Assembly (NCBI GenBank): GCA_037178675.1
Contig: JAYMGJ010000193.1
Span: forward strand, 1-64,000
DNA: 64,000 nucleotides
DNA from: Scleroderma bovista
Lineage: Eukaryota > Basidiomycota > Agaricomycetes > Boletales > Sclerodermataceae
Direction of reading: 5' to 3'
The translations under genes were made by a program, and so were the position numbers. Below are positions 1 to 10,876 of the stretch, one piece after another (position 1 is the stretch's first letter; the number at the start of each line of letters is the position of its first letter). Below the pieces are notes generated by a model. The model did not search any database. It was not told the origin of the DNA and was given only the letters and a program-made list of their open reading frames with translations.

Positions 1-2
1 GG

Positions 3-185
3 TTTGCTACTAATGAGGTGATGGAATCTGTTGATCATCTTTCTGGTAATCAGTGGAAGAAGATTTTGACAGCTGCTGCAAAGTTCAGGGGGGCTTATCA
101 TCCTCAGCCTACTTTGGATGCTGTGGTGGCCCAGTTGAGGAGGCCATCTGGAAGGGCTAGATGCATTGAACAGGACTCTGAATAG
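3..185 (+). CDS. C-terminal tail of an unrecognised gene (cut by window start)
   Basis: An open frame enters from the left edge and ends at a TAG at 183-185, giving about 60 residues. They include the segments VDHLSGNQWKK and PSGRARCIEQDSE. I do not recognise the family. It could equally be the tail of a mobile-element protein, because everything downstream is repetitive. Confidence 0.4.
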   Translation, partial: FATNEVMESVDHLSGNQWKKILTAAAKFRGAYHPQPTLDAVVAQLRRPSGRARCIEQDSE

Positions 186-239
186 TGTTTAGTTGCTTAT
201 TGATTTGCATTGTTGATGGTGGTTTTTTACTGAGTTTGT

Positions 240-1130
240 GAAAATCTGGATAAATCAGAGAAATTGATGATCTGAGAGTCTGAGAAACTAGTAAGCTCAG
301 AACTACTGACAATCAGAGAAACTGGTAAGCTAAGCATTACTGATAGTCTGACAGTCTGAGAAACTAGTAAGCTCAGAACTACTGACAATCAGAGAAACTG
401 GTAAGCTAAGAATTACTGATAGTCTGACAGTCTGGAAAACTGGTAAGCTGAGAACTACTGACAATCTGACAATCTGAAAAACTGGTAAGTTGAGAATTAC
501 TAATAGTCTGATAGTCCTGGACAGCTATTAAACTGATAACTACTGATAGTCTGACAGTCTGGAAAACTAGTAAGCTAAAAACTACTGACAGTCTGAGAAA
601 CTATTAAACTGATAACTACTGACACTCTGAGAGTCTGAAGAAATGATGGGCTGAAAATAACTGATGGTCTGATCATTTGAGAGACTGAGGTACTGGAAAT
701 TACTGATACACTGAGAGGGTCTGATGTTCTATTAAACTGTTTGACTGCAAATAACTGACTATCTGATACTATCTGAGAATTACTGGCAATCTGATATGCT
801 GCCTTGCTGGACAACTGTTAGGCTGACATTATCTGATAAATTATGGTGTTCTGTGTAACTGCTAAACTGCTGAACTAAAAATAACTGTTGGGCTGACATT
901 ATCTGATAAATTCTTGTGTTCTCTGTGACTGCTGGACTGCTGAACTGAAAATAACTGACATATTCTGACAGTCTGAATATATGAAAAACTGCTGACCTGA
1001 AAATAACTGAAGGTCTGTGTAACTGCTGAACTGATATCAGAAGGGCAAATTCTGAATTACTGACTGACTGCTGGTCTGAAAATGTCTGAGAATGTCTGAT
1101 CTCAGATTTTCAGATTTTTTCAGTTCTTCA
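240..1130. repeat. Degenerate CTGA-type tandem repeat tract
   Basis: Variants of a roughly 10-base CTGA(N)6 module (for example CTGACAATCTGA, CTGATAGTCTGACAG) fill about 900 bases. A longer direct repeat of 76 bases is nearly perfect at 281-356 and 357-432 and differs at one base. Open frames across this tract are by-products of the repeat. The unit decays progressively towards 1130. Confidence 0.85.
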
Positions 1131-1784
1131 GAAAATTTGTCAAGTTGCTGATGCATATGAGACAAACTGCCAAAAAGTCTGCAGGTGGAACTGCAAATCA
1201 TATCTCCATCCCAGAGCTATGCAGAAATGCAAGAGCAGCAGTGAGACAACCCTAAGGGACAAGCCCAAAGAACTATCACACAAGCTCCGAGGAGGGATAG
1301 GAGTTGAGTCTTAGAGCATAAACCCAAAGAGAGCTCAAATGGAGAGCTCCAGGGTGCTGGATTCACCAGTACATATACTACAGAGCATGCACCAGGCATG
1401 AGGTATACATGAGACTACAGCATGTATGTAGGTAGTGGTATGACATCAAGGGTGTAGGTATGGCTACCAGAAGACATACATGAGGCAAGGGACTAGGCTA
1501 CATATAGCGTTCCAGGTTGTATACAGGCTGCTTACAGGTTGTAATCAGGTTGCATACAGGTCTGATAAGTTAGGATGTCATCTAATCACAGATTAGATAA
1601 GATAAAAAGTCATGGTCCGTTACAAGCAGGCGCTCCACCAGTAATGCCAATTATTTGTGTCCCTCCCCTCCGACGGTGTGCAGATAAGGTAACAGCTGGG
1701 AAGCCACCCAAGATACTGGTAAGTACATTTTTCTCTTGATTTCCCCCCAGGACTAAGATATACTAGTTTTGTTATCTGTGCCAG
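1131..1784. other. Non-coding stretch with a short CAGGTTG repeat
   Basis: No gene is supported here. Around 1515-1560 the sequence holds about four imperfect copies of a 12-14 base motif resembling CAGGTTGTATA. The region may be the upstream part of the broken zinc-finger gene that follows, since a plausible 3' splice site (CCAG) lies at 1781-1784. Confidence 0.4.
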
Positions 1785-2264
1785 GATGGCAGCTTCCTCT
1801 ACAAGTGCGATGACTGCCTGCACACTATGTGTTTGAAATGCATTCAGGTCCCTGCAGAGCATCGGGCCACCCTCGTAGAAGATGATGTATGCTTCCAGTG
1901 CGTTTCTTGCCACTGGCTCCTTATCCAGCAGCAAAAAGTATGCAGACCATACGCGGTGCGTGGCTTCATTTCTTGTCTAGTTATAAACCTCCTACAGGGA
2001 TTTACAAAGGATAATGTTCCAATACTCCCCACATTCCTTCCCATGTCTGGAAGGTTTGAGTTAGGGACTTGTGGCCACATCCTTTCACCCACTGTTCTTC
2101 TCATCCATTTCTATCTCTCATTGATCACCTCCACATTCCATGCCAGAATAATTCACCAGAGTCTTTCAGACTATTTCCCCCATGGTGGCCTTGACACGCT
2201 CAATGTACCATTCAACCTTGGTACAGATGAGGCAGCTGCAGAGTATACCCAGCCAAACAGGTGA
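1785..2264 (+). pseudogene. Fragment of a zinc-finger (PHD-like) fungal gene
   Basis: Two exons are visible. The first (1785-1955) encodes a cysteine-rich module with the order YKC-DDC, MCLKC, CFQC-VSCH, which looks like a PHD or RING-like zinc-binding cluster. A 42-base intron (GT at 1956, AG at 1997) joins it to a second exon from 1998 encoding GFTKDNVPILPTF and PHGGLDTLNV segments. The pattern resembles a family of agaricomycete zinc-finger proteins of unknown function that I recall but cannot name. No start codon or full body is present, so this is a remnant. The zinc cluster is seen directly; the family link is inference. Confidence 0.5.
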
Positions 2265-2486
2265 GGGAAATGGAGGCAACAACGCAGTGGACATGAGCAG
2301 ACCAGAGGGGCAGAATGAAGAAGTGGGGGAGCGGAACAAGGAGGTGGAGGAGTGGGACACACGAGAAGAAGAGTGAACTGCCCAGGTGGAGAAGCAGAAG
2401 GAGGAGGAGGAGAAAAGACAAAGAGAGGAGGCAAATGCTGAGAAGAGGAGGCAGGAGGAAAAGGGGGTGCCAAGGATGTGGGCATT
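2265..2486 (+). pseudogene. Purine-rich, charged coiled-coil remnant with an in-frame TGA
   Basis: One frame encodes a Glu/Lys/Arg-rich segment before and after a TGA near 2374-2376 (GERNKEVEEWDTREEE, stop, then AQVEKQKEEEEKRQREEA). The high charge and heptad-like spacing suggest a former coiled coil. A (GTAGTAT)n microsatellite follows at about 2489-2510. It probably belongs to the same decayed gene as the zinc-finger fragment, but this is not proven. Confidence 0.35.
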
Positions 2487-2724
2487 TGTAGTATGTAGTA
2501 TGTAGTATGTACTCAACAGAACAAGATCCAGCCTGGGCCCTGGGAACTGCTTATCAGCACTGTTCCAACTTCCAACTTCCAAATTCATATTTGGCTTTCA
2601 ACAGGTCGAATCAGCTCAATCCAACGTTAATGCATCATTCACACGGTGATATTCACAGATGGGCAGCACCAATTGTAGCATGGACATCTGCCCAGGTTCC
2701 ACTTCATCGTAGAAATCTACATGC

Positions 2725-3762
2725 CACTGCAAGCATTTGTGGATGTTTTGTGACAAAACATTGTAAAAAAATAGAAGAAAGAGATACTCTTTTATTTGCA
2801 ATTTTGTTTAACACAAAAGACAAATATTATACAGCATAATCTTTGTCATTTTTATCTCAAGACATGGTTTGAGACTATTTCTTATGTCAGGGCAGTAAAA
2901 AATTTAATCTTTTTCTTCTGCCTATCCTTTGCAAAACAAAATGGAGAAAACACAATATAACTTTCCTTGTATTTAGGGACTAAAAACCATAATGTTCTGT
3001 GAAAAAATATTGTGAATCACATACACTATATACTTAACAAAAAAAGCCTATAATCACAAGGTATATCCTAATAAATGCTACTCTAAATAAACATCCCTTG
3101 TTCTGGCCATAAACATTACATGCATAACATCATTTTATTGCACAAATCATCTTTAAAAAAACTCAACATGTTTATGGCCAAAACATGGAGAATGCATTTT
3201 CAATGTTTTTTGTTGAAAAATGATATGGATACCTGTGAGACCTGACTATCTAAACATGGACTGCCTCAAACATGGTGGTGAGGAAGACACCTAGGTAGCT
3301 AGTGGAATAGTGATTGTTGTTATGCTGGTGGGTGGGGCTGTTGACATTTGTCAATGGAGGTGGTGGCAGTGGTGGGGCTGGTGTCAGGTGTCATTGTTGT
3401 GCTAGTGCTGGAGGGACCATATGTCGGAAGTTTCAAACACCCCGTTGCAATCATACCATATTTAGACACCATTTAGACTCATTTATTTACATATTTTTTG
3501 CTTGGCACCTTACTATAATGGAAAAATTGGGCTGCAATTTCAGGCCCATTGCTTGGAACCAAATTCTAACCTGATTGCAACCTCATTTGGACTGGTATTC
3601 CAAGTTACTTACAGTAAATTTCGGGTAGTATTGCAAGGCACCTGTACATTTAGGAGTTGCAATTGCTTACAACTGGTAGCAACCCAAAAAAAATTTTTCC
3701 AACATAGTTGTCATGCTGGTGGTGGGTAGGGCTGTTAAGTTGTCATTGCCTGGCTGGTGGGG
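2725..3762 (+). repeat. Left inverted arm of the CACTA-like element
   Basis: This arm is the reverse complement of 5711-6533. Similarity runs from the CACTGC terminus to the GCCTGGCTGGTG segment near 3762. It is interrupted only by a 283-base MITE, which is missing from the other arm. Confidence 0.8.
3422..3704. mobile_element. 283 bp MITE nested in the left arm (TA target)
   Basis: The sequence between TA at 3420-3421 and TA at 3705-3706 is absent from the matching place in the right arm, where the uninterrupted CCATAGTTGTC reads through (complement at 5761-5771). Its ends are imperfect inverted repeats, TGTCGGAAGTTT and TGTTGGAAAAAT. A TA duplication with such ends fits a small Tc1/mariner-type MITE. 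No coding capacity is visible. Confidence 0.75.
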
Positions 3763-5710
3763 CCATCAACATCTTCATCATGTGGAGGGCACAAGGGATA
3801 TCAGATACATGGACAGACATGGTGTGAATCATGACAGCTGGCAAATAAGATTATGGAAGTTCACTGCAATGGTTGCTGCTGGAAGGCCAGTTGTTAGTTA
3901 ACTAAGAGCTGGTTGTCACGATCTTGGCCAAAAGGTCCTTGATGCCAGCTGGTGTGGGGGGGTGATGCAGATGAGGCAGGTGATGACATAGAGTATGTTG
4001 GCAAGGGAGTTTCTAGGGATGAACTGACTCAGTGAGGGCTGTGTTTTTTGGAGTATGACATGTTCACTGAGGTTCATCAACAGCAACACAAACATACATA
4101 TTTGTAGTACACCAGGCACATCCATCCATGCCCATGTACCTGGTACTACATCAATGATGATGGTGATGAGTCACAACATCACCAAAGCCCACACATGCCA
4201 GACAATGCTGTCAACAGCGATAACATGACTAATGGTCCTGTTTATGGCCAAAACATGGAGAATGCATTTTTCATGTTTTTGGTTTAAAAATCACATGTGT
4301 TGATATGGATATCTGTGAGACCTGACTTTCTAAAAATAGTGTGGAAAATATGTCTAATATCAGTCTCCCATAATGAGTATTACCAGACTTTTGTCTATGC
4401 TTGTCCTGTATCTGCTCAATCTGAAATACATCTGGAGTTATTTGAAAATTGTCTGGAGAAGGCTGTGGATGTGGATGTAACCTGTGATATTGGTGGTGTG
4501 GGCATGTAGCCATGATTGTGGATATAGATAACTGGCAACCTGGCCAGATCATGGGTTCTGTCAGGACTGGTGACACCCATGAGTTGACCTGTACCACTCC
4601 CTAACTGAGTGTGATTGTGAATACTATACTTCTCATCAGAGTTAGCAAGTTGTAGTCATTACTCATTACTTCACCATGAGGACAATGCCAATTATGGCTC
4701 CATGAAAAACTCCCACGTTATTAACTAGTTAGTATTAACATGTCAATAACTCAGGGCTGAAAGATGTCAATGGTCATCGTGGTGCTGAACTCTATTGATA
4801 GCTGGGGCAGTGGTGTCATCAGCAATAAGCTGTGGTGGCACTCATGCTTGGCATGCTCATGTGGTGGTCAGGCTGTCCACATCAATGGCCATGGACAGTA
4901 GTGGTGTTGTTTGTAGTGAGTAGTGTTGGCACTTGCCATCATGCTCACAGGTGGTTGAGCCATTGACATTAACACATAAGTTGGTTTTTGTCATAGCGGT
5001 GTTGGCTGGCCACTGCCATCATTGTTGTCATCATGTGGGTGGCCACAACATGCAGGATGAGAGATGCCACATGCCTTTGAAAGATCTCAGGACACCTCAG
5101 AGTTGCATCAATAACTCCCAGCTAGAGTTTTTCATGGAGCTTTAATGCCAATGGCTAAATCAATCTTGAGAACTCTTACCATATGCCTTTTCCCCTCACT
5201 GTGTCTGCACTCATACTAAGTCAGTCTTTGACCATACCCTTCAGTCTCATGCTTAAGTATTTGTTCAGCCTTTCTAATCTTTGGGAAGCACAACTATGCT
5301 ACATAGCACCTTGGCCTTAATGCTAGGCCAATGCCTGACCCCCAGATCTCTTGAGGAAAGATCAGTAACACACCAGTGGCATGGCACCACCCTTGGCAGC
5401 AGTTTGTTTGTGTTCCCATGGTCTTTAGATATAATAATTTTTGTGTACCTGACAATGTACCTAATATATGCCCTCTTCCAATGCCAATTCCTGAAATGGT
5501 TGAGAGCCCCTGACAGAAGTCTATTGGGCCCAATCAACATTGTGAGAAAGGTGCACTGAGGGTATCACATCCCTCCCACCAGTCTATTGGGTCTATCAAG
5601 TAAGATTGACAACATTGTGGGGAGATCCATCAGAGGTTCTTCAGAGGGTAAGCATCACCTCCATCTGCAACAATATTTGGTACAAATGATTGTATTGCAG
5701 CATATACAAG
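3763..5710. other. Interior of the CACTA-like element, no gene recognised
   Basis: Short frames occur but none shows a recognisable domain or splice structure. The stretch is rich in degenerate GTGGTGG/TGTCATCATG words related to the inner ends of the arms. It also holds a partial arm copy at about 4241-4336 (TTTATGGCCAAAACATGGAG followed by the GATATGGATATCTGTGAGAC word). Confidence 0.5.
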
Positions 5711-6533
5711 CCTCACCAGCCAGGCAATGACAACTTAACAGCCCTACCCACTACCAGCATGACAACTATGGTCCCTCCAGCACCAGCACAACAATGACAC
5801 CTGACACCAGCACCACCACTGCCACCACCCCTGTTGACAAATGTCAACAGCCCCACCCACCAGCATAACAACAATCACTATTCCACTAGCTACCTAGGTG
5901 TCTTCCTCACCACCATGTTTGAGGCAGTCCATGTTTAGATAGTCAGGTCTCACAGGTATCCATATCATTTTTCAACAAAAAACATTGAAAATGCATTCTC
6001 CATGTTTTGGCCATAAACATGTTGAGTTTTTTTAAAGATGATTTGTGCAATAAAATGATGTTATGCATGTAATGTTTTGGCCATAAACATGTTGAGTTTT
6101 TTTTAAAATGATTTGTGCAATAAAATGATGTTATGCATGTAATGTTTATGGCCAGAACAAGGGATGTTTATTTAGAGTAGCATTTATTAGGATATACCTT
6201 GTGATTATAGGCTTTTTTTGTTAAGTATATAGTGTATGTGATTCACAATATTTTTTCACAGAACATTATGGTTTTTAGTCCCTAAATACAAGGAAAGTTA
6301 TATTGTGTTTTCTCCATTTTGTTTTGCAAAGGATAGGCAGAAGAAAAAGATTAAATTTTTTACTGCCCTGACATAAGAAATAGTCTCAAACCATGTCTTG
6401 AGATAAAAATGACAAAGATTATGCTGTATAATATTTGTCTTTTGTGTTAAACAAAATTGCAAATAAAAGAGTATCTCTTTCTTCTATTTTTTTACAATGT
6501 TTTGTCACAAAACATCCACAAATGCTTGCAGTG
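5711..6533 (-). repeat. Right inverted arm with an internal 70 bp tandem duplication
   Basis: This is the reverse complement of the left arm. It keeps the empty MITE site near 5767-5768. A 70-base unit is duplicated in tandem at 6004-6073 and 6074-6143; the left arm has only one copy of it (about 3105-3175). Confidence 0.8.
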
Positions 6534-7736
6534 TGCATTCTACAGCTGTAGTCGATGGCACCTATTACAGCCATTCCCCACCAATGATGACCCGAAGCTA
6601 TACAAATGGGATCCAAAGTCGTGTTCAGCAGCCTCAACTTCGTGAGGCTCGGTCTTCACCATTCCAAAGGGCCAGAGGTACAACCCAGACGATATACAAC
6701 ACCATCAAGCCTGAGAGACCCAAAGCCATCCATTCAATCTCATCCCCCAACTCCTTATCTGTGCGAACCACTGAAGAATCTCCTTATCTGGTGTCCACAA
6801 CTCAATCTACGGGTTTGCATGGCGCTCAGGAAGCAGCTGGCACTCCTATTTCCCTCAAATGTCCCCACAACACTGCAAGCCAAACTGGAGAGAAGGTTGG
6901 CTTTGGTCAGTGGGATGCCCTTCTCAAGGAGGCCACTGGTCACGATACTTCCAAGAATCTCAACAAAGGTAATTCCCATTTTTCAAACTTCAGAAGTTTG
7001 TATCTTACTGTAGCTAAATCATGACCTGAAGATATCTGCAAGAGTATTCTAGGTTACATTGCCAAAGCTAACATAGAGGAAGTGTTGAAGGTCAGTCATT
7101 ATTTGGCAGACACCAAATAAGACTTCTATCAATCAGGAGGTGTTTCCAGATGTTGGGCCGGATGAATATGAAACAATTTCACATATCATTGAGGATATGT
7201 CGGCGATCTCCACAAATGCTTGGTGCAATGACCTGATTTGAATGAGTTAAAATGTTCGGTTCTAATGACATCACAGGTTGACGTACGACACAGATGTCCA
7301 CAGCATGATCATTGAATTAGTGTCCCCTGTACATGAAGCACTGTTTGATGACCTGAATCACACCCTTGCCAGGATGCTGGACGAAATTCCTTACGATCAA
7401 AATGTCGTCCGTGCTTGCATACACATGAATTACCATCTATTGGTCGGAAGGTCTTCGCTTACACCTGACATGGTGATATCATTGATGGACATCCAAGGCA
7501 CCACAGATGATGATCCTCAGTACGTTCTCATTGGAGAATGTGCTTTCTCTGAGCAGAAGATGCACCTTGTCGAGAAACTGAAGAAGTATATCCGGGGACT
7601 CCCCCACCTTGTAGTTATAATCATGGTGATCGTTGAGGAGGACAGTAGCTACAATGCACCCACAAAGAATTCAGATGCATGGACTTTCTTTCAGGGCCTT
7701 GAAAACATGCTTTCACAGAAGGACTTTCTGGCTTTA

Positions 7737-8549
7737 CAATGACTCCAAAAACCCTTTCCATAACTAACCCTAACAGCAGTGCGCGAAGCACACTGCCAAA
7801 CACATAGAAAATGACACTAAGCTTTGGTGGAGTTGTAAATAGTACATGCTCTTGGCTACAATATTGCTCCCTAAGTCATGTGATTTTGTTCACACAGTCC
7901 AGAGATATGGGCATTTTAAAACAGCAAGTCCATGGAAAGGGTTTTTTCACTTTTCAATTGGTAACTAGGATCTCATTCAAAACAGTCTATAATTGCTATT
8001 GTTTGTTGATACAAACAAAGATACACATGTAACCAATATGTCTGAGCTTAAAAAGGTTCACACACTTCTTTGTTTTCAACCACCATCATGGTCAGATCCC
8101 TCTCTCTTACTCAACAAAACACCATTCTCTCTTTGCTTGACTCTGGCAATTCTGGTGAAGCTATTGCCAAGCAAGTAGGTGTCAGCCCTTCTGCTGTATC
8201 TAAACCTTGCTCTAAGAAGTGTTCTACCCTTCCTAGATGGTGGTTGAAAACAAAGAAGTGTGTGAACCTTTTTAAGCTCAGACATATTGGTTACATGTGT
8301 ATCTTTGTTTGTATCAACAAACAATAGCAATTATAGACTGTTTTGAATGAGATCCTAGTTACCAATTTAAAATGCCCATATCTCTGGACTGTGTGAATGA
8401 AATCACATGACTTAGGGAGCAATATTGTAGCCAAGAGCATGTACTATTTACCACTCCACCAAAGCTTAGTGTCATTTTCTATGTGTTTGGCAGTGTGCTT
8501 CACACACTGCTGTTAGGGTTAGTTATGGAAAGGGTTTTTGGAGTCACTG
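7737..8549. mobile_element. 813 bp mariner-type foldback MITE
   Basis: The element is flanked by TA at 7735-7736 and 8550-8551. Its ends are CAATGACTCCAAAAACCC and, inverted, CAGTGACTCCAAAAACCC. The two arms (7737-8087 and 8236-8549) are near-identical inverted copies; the left arm has about 36 extra bases around 7921-7957. A 148-base loop separates them. The CAGTG terminus and TA duplication are those of Tc1/mariner elements. Confidence 0.9.
8088..8235 (+). pseudogene. N-terminal HTH fragment of a Tc1/mariner transposase
   Basis: The loop of the foldback MITE starts exactly at an ATG and encodes about 49 residues: MVRSLSLTQQNTILSLLDSG, then GEAIAKQVGVSPSAVSK. This is a helix-turn-helix of the kind that opens Tc1/mariner transposases and binds the terminal repeats. 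No DDE catalytic part follows. The frame then runs into the inverted arm, so only a DNA-binding fragment could be made, if anything. Confidence 0.75.
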
Positions 8550-9794
8550 TATGTCCAGACGCTGGACAGCCCCTTCGCCTTGGATCGCCGATTATGGTTG
8601 GAGGGCACACTTGGTGCCACATCAGTAGTGTAAACTACTATGTGTGGGTCAGACAGCCAGGGGATGGTCCAATTGATCTCGATAACACAGAGGAGGGGCA
8701 TATGGCACATGGAGTAAGTCCCAGTCAGTTTCATAAATATAGTTGCATTAATATGCAGACCCTTTTCCACGAGATCAGAATGGGCGATGTGGAGGCCATG
8801 CTAGGAATGGGCCTTTCGTTCATTAAACATAGCATCATCAATTACTTTGATGATCTGAACATCCCTCTTGATCCTGCCACCACCAATGCAATTCTCGGCA
8901 GTCAGACTCCTTTACCGATTCAATGGAAGAACTTCCGGGGTGGCCTCATCGCTGCAATGAGGGTTACCGCCCACCAGCGTTATCACTGGTGGCTGGAACA
9001 CGTCATCTTTCGTGGTCAGAAACATCCCTATGATACTGACTCTCCAACTGACTCCAATGTGGATGCACCATCCCCTCCCTCTAGTGACCCTCAGCAGCTA
9101 CTGTCTGAAATGCCAGAGGATGCTGGAGTGGAAGCCATCCACTCACAGACCCAATCTGATCTGTTGGGCTCACCTGTTCGTGCAGGTGATCGGACCCTCA
9201 GCCAGCCGATGGAGAGCATAGGCAGGGTCCTTTGGATGACAAAGAGGAGGGCTATTGGTAAGTAAGGCCCTGGATGCTGAATGTAACACATTATATTTTC
9301 AGGTGCCCATCTTCTGCATGCTCGCTGTTTCAAGTATGTACGTATGTGCTAAGTGATGACTCACCAGTGTTGTGTTAGTAGTCATGTGTTATTGATTCCG
9401 GTTGACAACCATCTCCTAGAGTTGAATGTAAGTCGCCAAAGCAGTTCCCTGGAGTCTGGAGTCTGGACTGCCAGGGCCCAGGTGGTTATGCACGGTTTGG
9501 ACATATATAAGAATGCCATTGACTCAGAACTTCTCTGTCACTGCCTACATTCTTACAGGTACCCAAATGGCTGTCAGAGGGAATCATCAAACAGGCCGCC
9601 CCCACGTAGTTGCACCTGCCAGTAGTACCACCATGCCTGTCAACTCAGACAGCCCTCCAGCTCCAGTTCCTCCCCCTCCAGTAACAGCAGTGAAAGTCCA
9701 CCGAAACCGACACCACCCAGCTTGGTACCATGATACAGAGGATAGTGAGTTTATTGACATAAACAACATCAGCAAGGAGAGTGGTGATAAAGAC

Positions 9795-10745
9795 AAGGAC
9801 ACTCAAGATGCTGGCCCACGGTGTCACACACCAAACAGGTTTGGTACAGTGAACATGGAAGATAACACCTATATCGAATGATCCTTATGCGAAGGATAAG
9901 CACGACGGACCCTCATCGTAGCCATCTATCGCACAAGACGACTATCCTGATGCGAGAGATGAATGCCAATGCAGACAGTCATCTATCGCATGAGAACCGC
10001 CAAGAAGCAGAAGAAACTGAAGGAATAACGTCAATTGTGGTATGAGAAAGGAATGCACACGTCTGCAGTCCAACTCCCATACCAGAACAATCAAAGAAGC
10101 CGAAGAATTGATGGAGAAACGAAGGAGAAAGAGAAGAAATGATTTTTAGCGCCCAAATGTCATTTTTAGGCGCCCAGTGCCGGCATTCCGATATTTTGAA
10201 TAGCTCCGTCATTTCTGAAGCTATCAGGCATGTGAATATACCATCAGAGAGCCTAGAACGTGGTCTATCTGCCTGTCAAGTTCCGACGCAAATCTGTTCA
10301 TTTCCCACGGAGATATTCCCCCCGCAATCCACACGTTCGCTTCATCGCTCACTATGGAGTCCGTATTTTCTCTGGATCATTTCTCCGCTATTGCTGCAGA
10401 TCTCCACTATGTCCTGCTCTTAGGACAGCCTCTCCCAGAGTTCCCGTGCACTGCCTGGCACATATCTTCCCGGCCTGCTCCCTCAGTCCCTCTCGTTCTC
10501 GGTCAGCGCGTTCTCCTCGTCAGTCCTGCGTCAAGGATGTACTTTGGTCATCTTAGGTCTATTGTCAAGCTTGAGAAGTCTTCTCTGGTTGTCTCTGTGT
10601 CCCCTGAGCCCTCAGCCTATGGTCCCTTCCTCCCAGATACTTGCCATGTCCATCTTCCTCTGTCATTCGTCTCACTTCCCTGGATGCGTCGAATTCAATA
10701 CTCTATCCGCTTCCCTACTTTCAGACGACGTCCCCCAGCACCATG
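9795..10745 (+). repeat. Left copy of a large inverted duplication
   Basis: This stretch matches the reverse complement of about 15840-16860. Matching landmarks include TCACACACCAAAC near 9825, ATCCTTATGCGAAGGAT near 9882, the ATCTATCGCA motifs and the GCGCCCAAATGTCA block near 10150. It also contains the MESVFSLDHF frame. By eye the copies agree at about three quarters or more of the bases and diverge at the outer ends. Confidence 0.8.
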
Positions 10746-10746
10746 A
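10354..10746 (+). CDS. Small conserved protein (MES-FSL family), left copy
   Basis: About 130 residues starting MESVFSLDHFSAIAADL. A second copy lies inverted at 15841-16194. The two proteins align without gaps over about 117 residues and differ at roughly 30, mostly by conservative changes (Lys/Arg, Ile/Val, Asp/Glu, Ser/Thr). This suggests the reading frame was under constraint after duplication. Shared blocks include YVLLLGQPLPE, PSVPLVLGQ and HLPLSF. I recognise no domain. It lies just upstream of an LTR, as the other copy does. Confidence 0.5.
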   Translation: MESVFSLDHFSAIAADLHYVLLLGQPLPEFPCTAWHISSRPAPSVPLVLGQRVLLVSPASRMYFGHLRSIVKLEKSSLVVSVSPEPSAYGPFLPDTCHVHLPLSFVSLPWMRRIQYSIRFPTFRRRPPAP

Positions 10747-10876
10747 CAGTTATTCCCCCCACTTTATAGTGCTATTAGGAAGAAGAACCCTCTCTCATTC
10801 TTTCCCAGAAGAGAGCTCGTCAAGGGAGCCCATGGTTGTGCTTCAGCGGCGCTAGAACACATGCACTATACCTTAG

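Larger units (their letters stand above)
2725..6533. mobile_element. CACTA-like non-autonomous transposon, 3.8 kb, long inverted arms
   Basis: The ends are perfect inverted termini beginning CACTGCAAGCATTTGTGGAT. A 3-base direct repeat TGC flanks them (2722-2724 and 6534-6536). CACTR termini with a 3-bp target duplication are typical of the EnSpm/CACTA superfamily. The inverted arms are unusually long, about 750 bases each once later insertions are removed (2725-3762 and 5711-6533). No transposase is recognisable inside, so the element would depend on an enzyme supplied in trans. A partial third copy of an arm segment lies at about 4241-4336. Confidence 0.75.
6584..9881 (+). pseudogene. Unrecognised multi-exon gene, possible PD-(D/E)XK-like core, split by a MITE
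   Basis: A likely start is ATG 6584 (MMTRSYTNGIQ), and the first exon ends near 6968 at GTAATT. Further coding follows at 7048-7110 and 7137-7275. The main exon runs 7278-7736 and resumes in the same frame at 8552-9262, once the 813-base MITE and one TA are ignored. A putative nuclease-like signature is TPDMVIS (about 7459) followed after a spacer by VLIGECAFSEQ (about 7525) and a helix with KLKKYI. That order recalls the PD...(D/E)X(K/A) fold, but the match is by eye and the key Lys is Ala here. The tail (about 9560-9881) is Pro/Ser-rich. Products from this copy would stop soon after entering the MITE. Confidence 0.5.

Noticed and set aside
2166..2588. Minus-strand Leu/Ser/Pro-rich frames
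   Set aside because: They mirror the purine-rich plus-strand coiled-coil segment and have no independent support.
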